Shown piece after piece: positions 31,247-40,184 of a stretch of DNA of 42,821 nt. The DNA is taken from positions 1 to 42,821 of the forward strand of contig JAGAKZ010000043.1 of assembly GCA_017848115.1 (NCBI GenBank). Direction: 5' to 3'. The notes beneath the pieces were generated by a model. The model saw only the letters and a program-made list of their open reading frames with translations. It ran no database searches and was not told where the DNA came from. A program made the translations under genes and the position numbers. Each line of letters opens with the position of its first letter. The stretch's first letter is position 1. This DNA is from Oscillospiraceae bacterium. GTDB lineage: Bacteria > Bacillota > Clostridia > Oscillospirales > Ruminococcaceae.

Positions 31247-33442
31247 TTAAATATTTTTATCACGATATTTCAACGGCGTATATCCTGTTACAAGACGGAA
31301 CTGGTGCAGGAAATGTTTATCGTCGCCGTATCCGCATTTTTCTGCTATTGCAGAAATACTTATATCTGTAGTCGCAAGAAGATATTTTGCATATGATACT
31401 CTGCTGTTTATCAGGTCCTGATGAAAACTTATTTTGAAAAGTTTTTTGTATATACTCCTGAAATGTCCGCTACTCATGCAAAACTTTCTTGATGCGTCTT
31501 CTGCATTTATATCAAGAGAAGGATTTTTATAGATCTGCCATCTCAACTCAGAATATTTTTCATATCCTGATTTTTTATAATTATCTTCTGCTGATTCAGC
31601 CTGATTTTCAAGTTCTTTTTCCAGCTTTTCAAAACAAAAATCAAAGTCAAAAGAAGAAATTTTATCAGAATGTACTGCAAAAGAAATATTTATATTCTGA
31701 TTTTCAAGCAGTGTATAGAATAATTTTATAAAAGCTTTATCTGCCGTAAGTCTGCACTTTTCCTCAGTATCTATCTGAGAAACGGCAAAAACATATCTGT
31801 TATCATCAAGTCTTCCGCAAAAATTATTTTTATCCTTTGAAAGCCCCATAAGCTCATCAGCAACTTTCATACAAACTTTAAGACGTTTGCTCATTATATC
31901 TTTTTCAAGCGTGATATCCTTTGAAGAAAAATTTATATCAAACATACACACAAGAAAAAAACTGGCTGATACGGATTTTTTTACTGCGATCATAAACTCA
32001 CTTTCAAATCCCGCTCTGTTGCAAAGTCCTGTTGTTGAATCATGAAATACAGAAAGATTCTGACAGGTAAACAGGTACTCTATGTCGTTTTTCATCTTCA
32101 AAAACTTCAGCGAGTTTGAAATAACTTTCAGCAATTCTCTGAAAGCAGGTTTAAAAGGTTCATTTTCGCAGACACGAAGTATAGCATATCCAAATGTTTC
32201 CTCAATAAAACAAATCGGACAAAAATAAAAAACAGCTGGATTTTCAGTGTTTCTTAATTCATCAGGCATAAGCTCGTCATACGAAAAATGATATATATTA
32301 TCAATGTTGCATACTATATCAATTACCGGATAGCATGTCATCAGATGTTCATTTGTATCACGCACTGACATACACCAATCGTCAAAAAGACACATATACA
32401 AACTCTGCACAGGTGGTATAAAATAAGAATATCTTCTTAAAATCCACACCATATCCATAACAGAACGAGCCTCGGCAAGATATTGTTCAAGTTCGCCGTT
32501 TTCATTGCACAGCATATATCCACGGTTTTCTATCATCTCTTTTTTCTCTGAAAGCAATACAGCACTGTCTTCCGCACATGAACAAGTATTTCCGTATATC
32601 ATATTTCCCGATTCTGATATACTGCTGTTATATTTTTTACCGCTGACTTTTTCATAGAGTTCGATTACAGATTTTGCACCGAGGTATTCCCTGTCTCTTT
32701 TATAGGTTGTAATCAACGGGTGGTGATACAATCTTTCGTGTATGTATTCGTAACCTATTACCATTATATCTTCAGGAATTTTTACACCTTTTTCTGTAAG
32801 CTTATCACAAAGTCCATATGCCATATAGTCATTTGTGCAGACTACTCCCTGCGGTATACGCCGCTCTCCGGAAATATACTTTTGAGCCAGTTCTTCTCCG
32901 GTGTTTATCCAGAAGTTTCCGAATACAACTTTACTTTCATCAAATTTTATACCATGTTTTTCTAAAGAAGTTTTATAACCTCTTACTCTTTCACGAGATA
33001 CTCCCTCTTCATCGGGGCCTGTAAGAATATCAATATCATCAAATCCATGTACTTCGATAAAATGGTCTGTTACTTTTTCAATATCTGTTGCAGTATCGTT
33101 ATCTATACATGATACACCGGATATTTTTGTACCTATATATACAACAGGTATATAGGAAACAGTATCAAGCATACTGACTATATTATTTCTGAGTTCATCA
33201 CTTAGCAATACATCTGTATCAACAATAATTCCATCTGGTTCTGACGATTTGATAAGATTGTATATGCCATTTTCAAGAGAAAAAAATTTATTGTACTCAG
33301 ATGTATTATATATATTTGACACTACTGCTATATCTATATCCATTTCTGATGCCTGCTTTGAGATCCCTTTTATCAGTTCACTTTGCTCACTGTTGTCAGG
33401 TCTTGCAGTAATAAAGTAAAACAGCATTCTTTTTTTACTCAT
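31247..33442 (-). CDS. LacI-type sensor/AraC-type regulator with degenerate GGDEF-like middle
   Basis: A 731-residue transcription regulator. Residues about 1-285 are a periplasmic-binding-protein fold of LacI/GalR type (GISKQASEMDIDIAVVSN, PDGIIVDTDV, FGNFWINTGEE, VVCTNDYMAYGLCDKL), which would sense a sugar. The middle (about 467-580) starts like a GGDEF domain (FHDSTTGLCNRAGFE), but the catalytic GGDEF signature is replaced by GRLDDNRYVFAV, so it cannot be an active cyclase. Residues about 640-728 are an AraC HTH pair (DASRKFCMSSGHFRSIYKKL, ISAIAEKCGYGDDKHFLHQF). It is divergent from the dockerin cellulase gene and is a good candidate to control it. Start at 33442, where AGGAGG lies 6 nt upstream. 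Confidence 0.87.
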   Translation of the reverse strand: MSKKRMLFYFITARPDNSEQSELIKGISKQASEMDIDIAVVSNIYNTSEYNKFFSLENGIYNLIKSSEPDGIIVDTDVLLSDELRNNIVSMLDTVSYIPVVYIGTKISGVSCIDNDTATDIEKVTDHFIEVHGFDDIDILTGPDEEGVSRERVRGYKTSLEKHGIKFDESKVVFGNFWINTGEELAQKYISGERRIPQGVVCTNDYMAYGLCDKLTEKGVKIPEDIMVIGYEYIHERLYHHPLITTYKRDREYLGAKSVIELYEKVSGKKYNSSISESGNMIYGNTCSCAEDSAVLLSEKKEMIENRGYMLCNENGELEQYLAEARSVMDMVWILRRYSYFIPPVQSLYMCLFDDWCMSVRDTNEHLMTCYPVIDIVCNIDNIYHFSYDELMPDELRNTENPAVFYFCPICFIEETFGYAILRVCENEPFKPAFRELLKVISNSLKFLKMKNDIEYLFTCQNLSVFHDSTTGLCNRAGFESEFMIAVKKSVSASFFLVCMFDINFSSKDITLEKDIMSKRLKVCMKVADELMGLSKDKNNFCGRLDDNRYVFAVSQIDTEEKCRLTADKAFIKLFYTLLENQNINISFAVHSDKISSFDFDFCFEKLEKELENQAESAEDNYKKSGYEKYSELRWQIYKNPSLDINAEDASRKFCMSSGHFRSIYKKLFKISFHQDLINSRVSYAKYLLATTDISISAIAEKCGYGDDKHFLHQFRLVTGYTPLKYRDKNI

Positions 33443-33475
33443 CTTGTCCCTCCTGTACAAAATACCGATAAGTAT

Positions 33476-33504
33476 ATTATAACACCTATAAAACATGAGT
33501 TCAA
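33476..33504 (-). promoter_or_regulatory. Promoter of the AraC-type regulator gene
   Basis: On the minus strand TTGAAC (33499-33504), 17 bp, TATAAT (33476-33481). Its start point is near 33469, giving a leader of about 27 nt. Confidence 0.7.
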
Positions 33505-33546
33505 TTATTATTCTTCATTTTTTACACCAAAAAATCATAATTAGGG

Positions 33547-33575
33547 TTGAATGACTGTTTGGGTTGTATTATACT
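33547..33575 (+). promoter_or_regulatory. Promoter of the dockerin cellulase gene
   Basis: TTGAAT (33547-33552), 17 bp, TATACT (33570-33575). It is divergent from the regulator's promoter, with about 42 bp between the two -35 boxes, where a regulator could act on both. Confidence 0.65.
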
Positions 33576-33620
33576 TTAAGTGTAAAGTTAAATTTGTATA
33601 AGTGTATAAGGAGTGTTTAT

Positions 33621-35060
33621 ATGAACAAAGTCAGATGTGTTACATCTATTACTTCAATCGCAATGCTCGCAGGAGCAACAATCTTTTCATATCCTGCAGA
33701 TGTATCAGCACAAAATTCACAACAGGATATGCGTGATATAACAACTATGGAACTTGTAAAAGACATGGGTGTTGGCATCAATCTCGGAAACACGCTCGAA
33801 TCATGCGGTGACTGGATCGCACAGTGGACAGACAATTCACAGAAAGCATACGAAACTGCATGGGGTAGCCCTGTTATAACAAAAGAAATCATTCAGGGAT
33901 ATGCCGATGAAGGTTTTGGAGTACTAAGAATCCCTGTTGCCTGGTCAAATCGTATGTCTGATGACGGCACATATACAATAGACAAAGATGTTATGGAAAG
34001 AGTAACCGAAATTGTAGACTGGACAATTGACGCCGGAATGTATGCTATCATAAATATTCACTGGGATAACGGCTGGGTAAATACATTCCCCGAAACAAAA
34101 GAAGAATCAATGAAACGCTATACTGTTATGTGGGAACAGATAAGTGACAACTTCAAAGACTATAATGATTATCTCATGTTTGAATCCCAGAACGAAGAAC
34201 TTGGCTGGGATACCCTCTGGAACAAATGGGGCGGTCCTGAAGGAAAAGATGAATCCTATGCTCTTGTCAATGAAATAAATCAGGTGTTTGTTGATACAAT
34301 AAGAAAAAGCGGTGGAAACAACGATGAAAGACACCTTCTTATTTCAGGATACAACACTGATATAAGCTGTACTTGTGACTCATACTTTGAAATGCCTTCT
34401 GACCCTGCTGACAGATGCGCTTTATCTGTACACTACTATACTCCGGCAGGATTTGCAATACTTACAGAAGATGCTGACTGGGGCAAGGCTATGTATTCAT
34501 GGGGGACAGACGCAGATTACGCAGAGCTTAACAAATATCTTGATATGCTTGAAGACACCTTTATTGATAAGGATATTCCGGTTATCATCGGTGAATACGG
34601 TTGTCCTGTTGAAAACAAAGACCCTGATTCTATTGTAAAATATCTTACAGCTGTATGCGAAGGTGCTTTTACAAGAGATATATGTCCTGTAATGTGGGAC
34701 GTAACAGATGCACAATATGACCGTACTGCGTGCAAACTTAAAAACGACCAGATAAGAACCAACTTTCAGAAGATTTCAGGATTTGACGGCTCCGATAATA
34801 AAAACGATAATGATACAACCACTCCCGGAACTGATATTCCGTCAACTCAGAAAATATACGGTGACTTTAATGCAGACGGAAAAGCTGAACTTACAGACCT
34901 TACAATTTTCAGCCTTATGCTTTTAGGCGATTCCACTTTTACAGATGAACAGAACGCAGTTTCAGACCTTAACGGTGACGGAAACGTAAACATTGCAGAC
35001 CTTGCACATTTCAAACAGTTTATCTCAAAAGACAATGTGGTTCTCGGACCTCAGAAATAA
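33621..35060 (+). CDS. Secreted GH5 cellulase with type I dockerin
   Basis: A 479-residue cellulosomal enzyme. Residues 1-30 are a signal peptide (MNKVR, hydrophobic core, cleavage after ADVSA). Residues about 40-388 are a GH5 endoglucanase-type barrel: VGINLGNTLES, VLRIPVAWS, NIHWDN (His147), FESQNEELGW with acid/base Glu192, VHYYTP, and IIGEYG with nucleophile Glu325. A short Asp/Asn/Thr linker leads to a dockerin (412-471) with two calcium loops (DFNADGKAELTD and DLNGDGNVNIAD), which would dock to a scaffoldin cohesin outside the cell. AAGGAG lies 7 nt before the ATG. The gene is monocistronic, with its own promoter and terminator, and faces away from a sugar-sensing AraC-type regulator. 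The exact GH5 subfamily and substrate (cellulose, beta-glucan or xyloglucan) cannot be decided here. Confidence 0.95.
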   Translation: MNKVRCVTSITSIAMLAGATIFSYPADVSAQNSQQDMRDITTMELVKDMGVGINLGNTLESCGDWIAQWTDNSQKAYETAWGSPVITKEIIQGYADEGFGVLRIPVAWSNRMSDDGTYTIDKDVMERVTEIVDWTIDAGMYAIINIHWDNGWVNTFPETKEESMKRYTVMWEQISDNFKDYNDYLMFESQNEELGWDTLWNKWGGPEGKDESYALVNEINQVFVDTIRKSGGNNDERHLLISGYNTDISCTCDSYFEMPSDPADRCALSVHYYTPAGFAILTEDADWGKAMYSWGTDADYAELNKYLDMLEDTFIDKDIPVIIGEYGCPVENKDPDSIVKYLTAVCEGAFTRDICPVMWDVTDAQYDRTACKLKNDQIRTNFQKISGFDGSDNKNDNDTTTPGTDIPSTQKIYGDFNADGKAELTDLTIFSLMLLGDSTFTDEQNAVSDLNGDGNVNIADLAHFKQFISKDNVVLGPQK

Positions 35061-35072
35061 TATTTAAAAATG

Positions 35073-35109
35073 AAAAAACGCAGAAACCTAAAAAATTTCT
35101 GCGTTTTTT
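35073..35109. terminator. Bidirectional intrinsic terminator
   Basis: AACGCAGAAA and TTTCTGCGTT form a perfect stem flanked by A6 on one side and T6 on the other, so it works on both strands. It lies between the cellulase gene and the convergent ABC permease gene ending at 35114. Confidence 0.92.
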
Positions 35110-35113
35110 GTTT

Positions 35114-37141
35114 TTATATATTTTCATTTCTTAACTCGTCTACACAGTTTTCATTTTTAATACGTTTTCTTGAATAAAACATCGGTAAAAATACTACAGG
35201 AAAAATTCCGATACATACACCGATGATACTTTTGAGCGGAATATAAAAACTTACATCATAACCTGCTCCGCTTACAATATAAATTACATATGTAATCGCA
35301 ACCGATATCGGAAGTCCTATAATGAGTGATTTTACACCATAAAAAATACATTCGTAATTAAGTATTTTTCCAAGTCCTCTGTCGGAAAGACCAACAGATT
35401 TTAGCATTGCATACTCTCTGCGACGGAGATTTACGTTTGTCGTAATAGTATTAAATACATTTGCAACAGATATAAGCGTTATTATAATTATAAATCCGTA
35501 GCAAAGAATCTCTACCACGCTTATAAGGCAATTTATACGTACTGCATCTTTTTTAACCCATATCAATTCTTCCAGAACTTCTGTATCGGGTGCAATATCA
35601 CGAACAAAATTTATAGCCTCATCTAAAACTTTTATCATATCATCTATATCTGCATTTTTCATATCCTCAAGCTCAAAGAAAGAACCAAGAACGTTAAGCT
35701 CACCATATGTATTAAAATCTTCTTTACAATCCTCTCTTTCAAATATATATGTAGGGGGAGTAGCTACGATATCATTCAGATATGAAACAAATGATGAAGA
35801 TGACACAAATAAAATTATGCTCATACTAAGCGACATCACAACTATACGATAACGCTTTCGGTTTCGTCTGAAATTCTTCAGTGCCATCATTGCGCTGAAA
35901 CTAAAATGCTTCTTTGAAAAAGCCGTGGTTTTTATTTTTTTGTTACTTGACTTTATATCATTTGTTCCGCGTATAGATGCGATAGGGTCGGCTTTTACCG
36001 CTCTTACTGCCGGAAGTATTACCGATATCATTATCGTGATGATACTGAGAAGAACAGATATCAGTATTATATAAGGATTAAAAACAAAATTTATCGTACC
36101 GCTTATATTTTCTGCAAGCCCTTCCTTTAACATATCTTTTATCATATACAGCACTGTTGCACTTCCGCCACAACCTATCAGTATTCCGGGTAAAACAGAA
36201 ATCATATTCAGCACAAAAGCCTCAAAAAACACTGTATATCTTATCTGTCTGCGGGTCGCTCCGACAGACCTGAGCATACCATATTGTTTTATTCTTTCTG
36301 TAACGGAAATCGCAAATGCGTTGTATATCAAAGAAACTGAACCAAAACATATAAGAGATATCAGAATAATTGTCATTCCGTATACAGTAGTCTGCACTCC
36401 TCTATCAATCGTATACTCAGAATCCTTCTTTTCAAAATTTTTATTATCACCTGTTCTTTTTTCATATTCTGAAATATTCTTTTTATTTACAAGTGAGATA
36501 TACATATCATTTGTGCCGTTTCCCTGTTCTCCTTTGGTATATGCATTTATAAACAGATATTTATCTTCAAGATCAACAAATTCGTCGTGATATCCATAAA
36601 ATAATCCAACAACAGTATATGTTTTTTCTGTAAAGTCACCTGAGTCTTTATTGCCTGAAACTACATCATTTTTCTGACCGATACACAACTTGATCTTGTC
36701 ACCTACATCAAAAATATCTTTAAAAAATACTTCTGATAATATTATTTCATCATTTTTCTGAGGCATTCTCCCGCTTATAATATTTATAGCTGTCATACTT
36801 TCAAAATTATCATCTATTGATTTTAACAGATGATATCGGGATACCTTCGAATGATTTTCATCTACTTTAGCATATCCGATATGTTCAAGAACAGAAAATT
36901 CATTTACTTCCTTATCATCTATAATTTCTTTGACCTGATGTTCTGTTATACAGTTATGTACCCCATGATATTTTCCGTAAATGCTGTCATTTATGATCTC
37001 TACATATTTTATTCCGCTGTAGGCACATTCTAAAACTGCTGTAAACAAAGCAATTGATAAGGTTATTCCGATAATCGTGACAAGTGTACGGGTTTTATTT
37101 GCTACAAGTGACTTCAAAGTAAATTTTGAAAAGACACTCAT
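35114..37141 (-). CDS. FtsX-type ABC transporter permease
   Basis: A 675-residue membrane protein with two FtsX domains. After TM1 (TIIGITLSIALFTAVLECAY) comes a roughly 220-residue extracytoplasmic domain, then FtsX repeat 1 (about 250-390, containing IKQYGMLRSVGATRRQIR), a further single TM at about 430-450, a short outer loop, and FtsX repeat 2 (about 545-665, with RRREYAMLKSVGLSDRGL). This layout fits MacB/Bce-like transporters that remove or sense peptides or lipids from the membrane rather than pump solutes. Its ATG overlaps the TAA of the ATPase gene by one base. With the adjacent two-component system it makes a typical peptide-antibiotic response module. Confidence 0.88.
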   Translation of the reverse strand: MSVFSKFTLKSLVANKTRTLVTIIGITLSIALFTAVLECAYSGIKYVEIINDSIYGKYHGVHNCITEHQVKEIIDDKEVNEFSVLEHIGYAKVDENHSKVSRYHLLKSIDDNFESMTAINIISGRMPQKNDEIILSEVFFKDIFDVGDKIKLCIGQKNDVVSGNKDSGDFTEKTYTVVGLFYGYHDEFVDLEDKYLFINAYTKGEQGNGTNDMYISLVNKKNISEYEKRTGDNKNFEKKDSEYTIDRGVQTTVYGMTIILISLICFGSVSLIYNAFAISVTERIKQYGMLRSVGATRRQIRYTVFFEAFVLNMISVLPGILIGCGGSATVLYMIKDMLKEGLAENISGTINFVFNPYIILISVLLSIITIMISVILPAVRAVKADPIASIRGTNDIKSSNKKIKTTAFSKKHFSFSAMMALKNFRRNRKRYRIVVMSLSMSIILFVSSSSFVSYLNDIVATPPTYIFEREDCKEDFNTYGELNVLGSFFELEDMKNADIDDMIKVLDEAINFVRDIAPDTEVLEELIWVKKDAVRINCLISVVEILCYGFIIIITLISVANVFNTITTNVNLRRREYAMLKSVGLSDRGLGKILNYECIFYGVKSLIIGLPISVAITYVIYIVSGAGYDVSFYIPLKSIIGVCIGIFPVVFLPMFYSRKRIKNENCVDELRNENI

Positions 37142-37833
37142 TATTTACGTATACCTCCCACTACTTCATCTCTTACTATATGACCATCTTCTATCGCAAT
37201 TATTCTGTCAGCCTGCAAAGCGATATTTTCATCATGAGTTATAACTATAAGAGTCTGATTATATTTTTTGTTTGACATTTTGAGAAGGTCGACTATTTCC
37301 TGACTGTTTTTTGAATCAAGGTTTCCTGTAGGTTCATCTGCGAGAACGACAGCAGGAGCATTCATAAGTGCTCTGCCTATAGACACTCTCTGTTGCTGAC
37401 CACCTGACAACTGATTCGGAAGATGTTTTTCTCTGCCCTTGAGACCTAATATATCAAGAAGTTCTTCAAGACGTTGCTCATTTACTTTCTGACCGTCCAT
37501 AAGCAGTGGAAGTGTCATATTTTCTGTTACATTCAAAACAGGTATGAGATTGTAAAACTGATAAATAAGTCCCACCTGTCTGCGTCTGAATACTGCAAGC
37601 TGTTCATCGTTATTTGCATAAACATCACTGCCGTCCATAAATACTTTACCGCTTGTCGGTTTGTCAACGCCTCCTAAAATATGAAGAAGTGTTGATTTTC
37701 CCGAACCTGACGGACCTATTATGGCTACAAATTCACCTTTATTAACTGAAAATGAAACATTGTCGAGAGCCTTTACTTCATTTTCATCTTTACCATATGT
37801 CTTGCATAAATTTTCAACTTTTAAAATTTCCAT
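37141..37833 (-). CDS. LolD/MacB-type ABC transporter ATPase
   Basis: A 230-residue ATPase that pairs with the FtsX permease. Walker A IIGPSGSGKSTLLHILGG, Q-loop LIYQFYNLIPVLNVTENM, signature NQLSGGQQQRVSIGRAL, Walker B AVVLADEPTGNLDS and switch His in IVITHDENIAL are all intact. The start is placed at the ATG 37833 because AAGGAG lies 10 nt upstream, whereas the ATG at 37842 is only 1 nt from it; the choice is not certain. Confidence 0.93.
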   Translation of the reverse strand: MEILKVENLCKTYGKDENEVKALDNVSFSVNKGEFVAIIGPSGSGKSTLLHILGGVDKPTSGKVFMDGSDVYANNDEQLAVFRRRQVGLIYQFYNLIPVLNVTENMTLPLLMDGQKVNEQRLEELLDILGLKGREKHLPNQLSGGQQQRVSIGRALMNAPAVVLADEPTGNLDSKNSQEIVDLLKMSNKKYNQTLIVITHDENIALQADRIIAIEDGHIVRDEVVGGIRK

Positions 37834-37896
37834 TGTATTCATACTCCTTATGAGATATTTTATATTTTTTCTATGATTATATTTTACTATATCAAA

Positions 37897-37934
37897 GTGA
37901 CATACCGGTGACTCAAAAATAACAAAAACGTCAC
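37897..37934. promoter_or_regulatory. Candidate response-regulator binding repeats upstream of the ABC genes
   Basis: GTGAC at 37897-37901 and 37908-37912 are direct repeats exactly 11 bp apart, the helical spacing usual for OmpR-type regulators, and an inverted GTCAC lies at 37930-37934. They fall 55-100 bp before the ATPase start, where its promoter should be (a GATATA-like -10 is at about 37888). The adjacent OmpR-family regulator is the obvious candidate ligand; this is inference. Confidence 0.4.
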
Positions 37935-37950
37935 TTTTGAATTTATGGCA

Positions 37951-37988
37951 ATAAAAATCCTTATGCAGTCAGGTTACTGCACAAGGAT
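37951..37988 (-). terminator. Intrinsic terminator after the histidine kinase gene
   Basis: On the minus strand ATCCTT-G-TGCAGT pairs with ACTGCA-T-AAGGAT around a small loop, followed by TTTTATT, 17 nt after the kinase stop codon. It separates the two-component operon from the ABC operon. Confidence 0.88.
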
Positions 37989-38004
37989 GTTTTATATATT
38001 ACTG

Positions 38005-39006
38005 TTACACTGTACACTTATAAAATCTCATAATAAATCTTGCTCCGCCTGTTGAGATATTTTCGGCACGTATAGTACCGTTCTGGGCTGAAACAATCAT
38101 TCTGGCAAGTGCAAGACCTATTCCGTAACTGTTGTTATCCTGTTTTCCGCTTCTGTAAAAACGTTCAAATATATGAGGAAGGTCTTCTTTTTGTATACCT
38201 GTTCCGTTGTCACTTATAGTTATTTCAGTGTACAAAACATTTTCAGTTGCCTCTATTTTTATCATACCGCCTTCATCTGTGTGTTCCATGCAGTTTTTTA
38301 CTATGTTTACTATAGCTTCGCTAGTCCAGTGAATATCACCATAAAAGTTGCCGTCAGAGGTTATTTCAAGTTTCTGATTTCTGAGTTCTATCGGTACAAG
38401 TATAGGAGAAACCGATTTTTTTATAAATTCCTCCATCGATATTTCTTGTTTCTTAAACTCTATCGTACCTGCATCAAGCTTTGATATTTTCAAAAGTGAT
38501 ACTATAAGCCATTCCATTCTTGAAAGCAGGCTGTAAAGGTCTCTTGAAAGTTTTTCACGACGTTCATCGGAAATATCAGGTTCTGAAATAAACGAAACCA
38601 GCAGATTTACAGATGTAAGCGGTGTGCGTATCTGATGTGAAATATCTGCAATTGAATCTGCAAGAAATATTTTATCATTCTGCAGAGTATGCTGTTGCTC
38701 ACGAAGACGTACAACAAGTTTGTGAATCTCACTTTGTAGTATACCAAGTTCTCCTTCTGAATAATTTTCTATAGAAATCTTATCATCACCATGAAGTACA
38801 TTATTTATGCTCTGAGAAAGATAAGATATTTTCTTGTATCGTTTTTTCTCAGATACAAGATAAACAGTTACAAATGAAATAAACAAAAAGAAAACCAGAA
38901 CGCCAAAACGCATTTCCATAAAAAATGCAACAGTCACTGCAACAACCCCAATAATACTCAATATCAGTAATGTCTTTGCTATCTCAGGATTTTTTAATAT
39001 TTTCAT
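38005..39006 (-). CDS. Sensor histidine kinase
   Basis: A 333-residue kinase with two closely spaced N-terminal membrane segments (about 10-29 and 33-51) and almost no extracellular loop, like intramembrane-sensing kinases of peptide-response modules. The phospho-acceptor His124 is in ADISHQIRTPLTS. The ATPase domain has VNIVKNCMEHT (N box), ISDNGTGI (G1), FERFYRSG (F box) and YGIGLALARMI (G2). It is encoded 3 bp after its response regulator. Lack of a sensor domain suggests that the neighbouring FtsX transporter supplies the signal. Confidence 0.93.
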   Translation of the reverse strand: MKILKNPEIAKTLLILSIIGVVAVTVAFFMEMRFGVLVFFLFISFVTVYLVSEKKRYKKISYLSQSINNVLHGDDKISIENYSEGELGILQSEIHKLVVRLREQQHTLQNDKIFLADSIADISHQIRTPLTSVNLLVSFISEPDISDERREKLSRDLYSLLSRMEWLIVSLLKISKLDAGTIEFKKQEISMEEFIKKSVSPILVPIELRNQKLEITSDGNFYGDIHWTSEAIVNIVKNCMEHTDEGGMIKIEATENVLYTEITISDNGTGIQKEDLPHIFERFYRSGKQDNNSYGIGLALARMIVSAQNGTIRAENISTGGARFIMRFYKCTV

Positions 39007-39009
39007 TAC

Positions 39010-39678
39010 TTAATCCACCTTATAACCGATACCTCGTACTGTTTTTATTATCTCGGGGTGCTGTGCATCATTTTCAATTTTCTCACGAAGTCTTTTTATA
39101 TAAACCGTAAGAGTATTATCATTTACAAATTCTCCGGCAATATCCCATATAGATTCAAGTAGCTTGGTTCTTGACATAACAACTCCCCTGTTATTGATAA
39201 AAACAAGGAGAAGTCTGTATTCGAGAGCGGACAAATAAAGATCGTTACCGTTTTTGGTTGCAGTTCCCTTTACTGTATCGACAGTAATATCTGAAAGTTT
39301 TACAGTTGATGAAGCACCACCTGTAAGACGTATTATATTTTTTATTCTTGTTACCAGTTCACGCGGTCTGAAAGGTTTTGAGATATAGTCATCTGCACCA
39401 AGGTCAAATCCTGCAACTGTACTGTATTCGTCACCTGATGCAGTAAGAAATATAACAGGGATATTATATCCGGACTTTATAGCAGAACAGACAGAAAAAC
39501 CATTTCCGTCAGAAAGTGAAACGTCAAGCAGAACAAGATCAAAACTTTCACTTTCTACAAGTTCAAGCGCACCTGATTGTCCTGACGTATTTTTTACTTC
39601 AAATCCTTCCTTGGATAAAAATTCGGTAAGATTTTCGACTATTAGTTTGTCATCTTCAACAAGCAGAATTTTTGTCAT
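39010..39678 (-). CDS. OmpR-family response regulator
   Basis: A 222-residue regulator. The receiver domain has the acidic pair Asp9/Asp10 (LVEDD), phospho-acceptor Asp52 (VLLDVSLSDG), Thr79 (FLTASG) and Lys101 (ISKPFRP). The C-terminal winged helix (about 130-222) has LSALEYRLLLVFINN, TVYIKRLREKIE and IIKTVRGIGYKVD. It forms a two-component system with the kinase downstream and probably controls the adjacent ABC transporter genes. Confidence 0.95.
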   Translation of the reverse strand: MTKILLVEDDKLIVENLTEFLSKEGFEVKNTSGQSGALELVESESFDLVLLDVSLSDGNGFSVCSAIKSGYNIPVIFLTASGDEYSTVAGFDLGADDYISKPFRPRELVTRIKNIIRLTGGASSTVKLSDITVDTVKGTATKNGNDLYLSALEYRLLLVFINNRGVVMSRTKLLESIWDIAGEFVNDNTLTVYIKRLREKIENDAQHPEIIKTVRGIGYKVD

Positions 39679-39699
39679 AGTATTCTCCTAAAATAAAAA

Positions 39700-40167
39700 T
39701 TATATTTCTATCTGTTGTTCTCCCATCTCTGCAACCTGTTCATCAAAAATATGTACTTCTACTCCGTTTTCTGTATCCCATGAACATTCAAATGTCAGAA
39801 ATACAGCACGTTCGTCAAAGGCATCTGACTCAGGTACAAAAACACCTGAAAGCTCTATCATAGTCTTAAACTCATTTATATCCAAAACTTCCGGAAAGAA
39901 CTTATTTTTCTTCTTATCAAATCCACGCTCAGCTCTTATTTCCTTATAATATTCAAAAAGTTCTGCCACTGTATCTTCAAAAATTGCATGGCTCTTTTCA
40001 AGAAACTTTTCAAAAGATTCTTCCTGCTTTGAATCTGTTTTTCCATCATCTTCTGTTACAACAAGCAAAGGCACTACTACAGTATTTCCGCAAAATTCAA
40101 GAGAAACACTGCCAAAGCTACCCATATCATCGTCATATGTAAGATTATTGAAAACTTCAACTGACAT
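39700..40167 (-). CDS. Acidic hypothetical protein (DUF6985/DUF2004-like)
   Basis: A 155-residue acidic soluble protein with no signal peptide. The pattern of an N-terminal LTYDDDMGSFGSVSLEFCGNTV followed by a helix EESFEKFLEKSHAIFEDTVAELFEYYKEIR recalls small DUF6985/DUF2004 proteins, some of which sit near immunity-type genes, but I cannot assign it firmly. It lies 17 bp after the thioesterase gene and 21 bp before the response regulator, so it may belong to the same transcript. Function unknown. Confidence 0.55.
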   Translation of the reverse strand: MSVEVFNNLTYDDDMGSFGSVSLEFCGNTVVVPLLVVTEDDGKTDSKQEESFEKFLEKSHAIFEDTVAELFEYYKEIRAERGFDKKKNKFFPEVLDINEFKTMIELSGVFVPESDAFDERAVFLTFECSWDTENGVEVHIFDEQVAEMGEQQIEI

Positions 40168-40184
40168 ATATAATTTCCTCCTTA

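Noticed and set aside
33621-35060. NEE instead of the usual NEP at the GH5 acid/base as a sign of an inactive enzyme
   Set aside because: The catalytic Glu is kept, the residue after it varies between GH5 subfamilies, and the nucleophile and substrate-binding motifs are intact.
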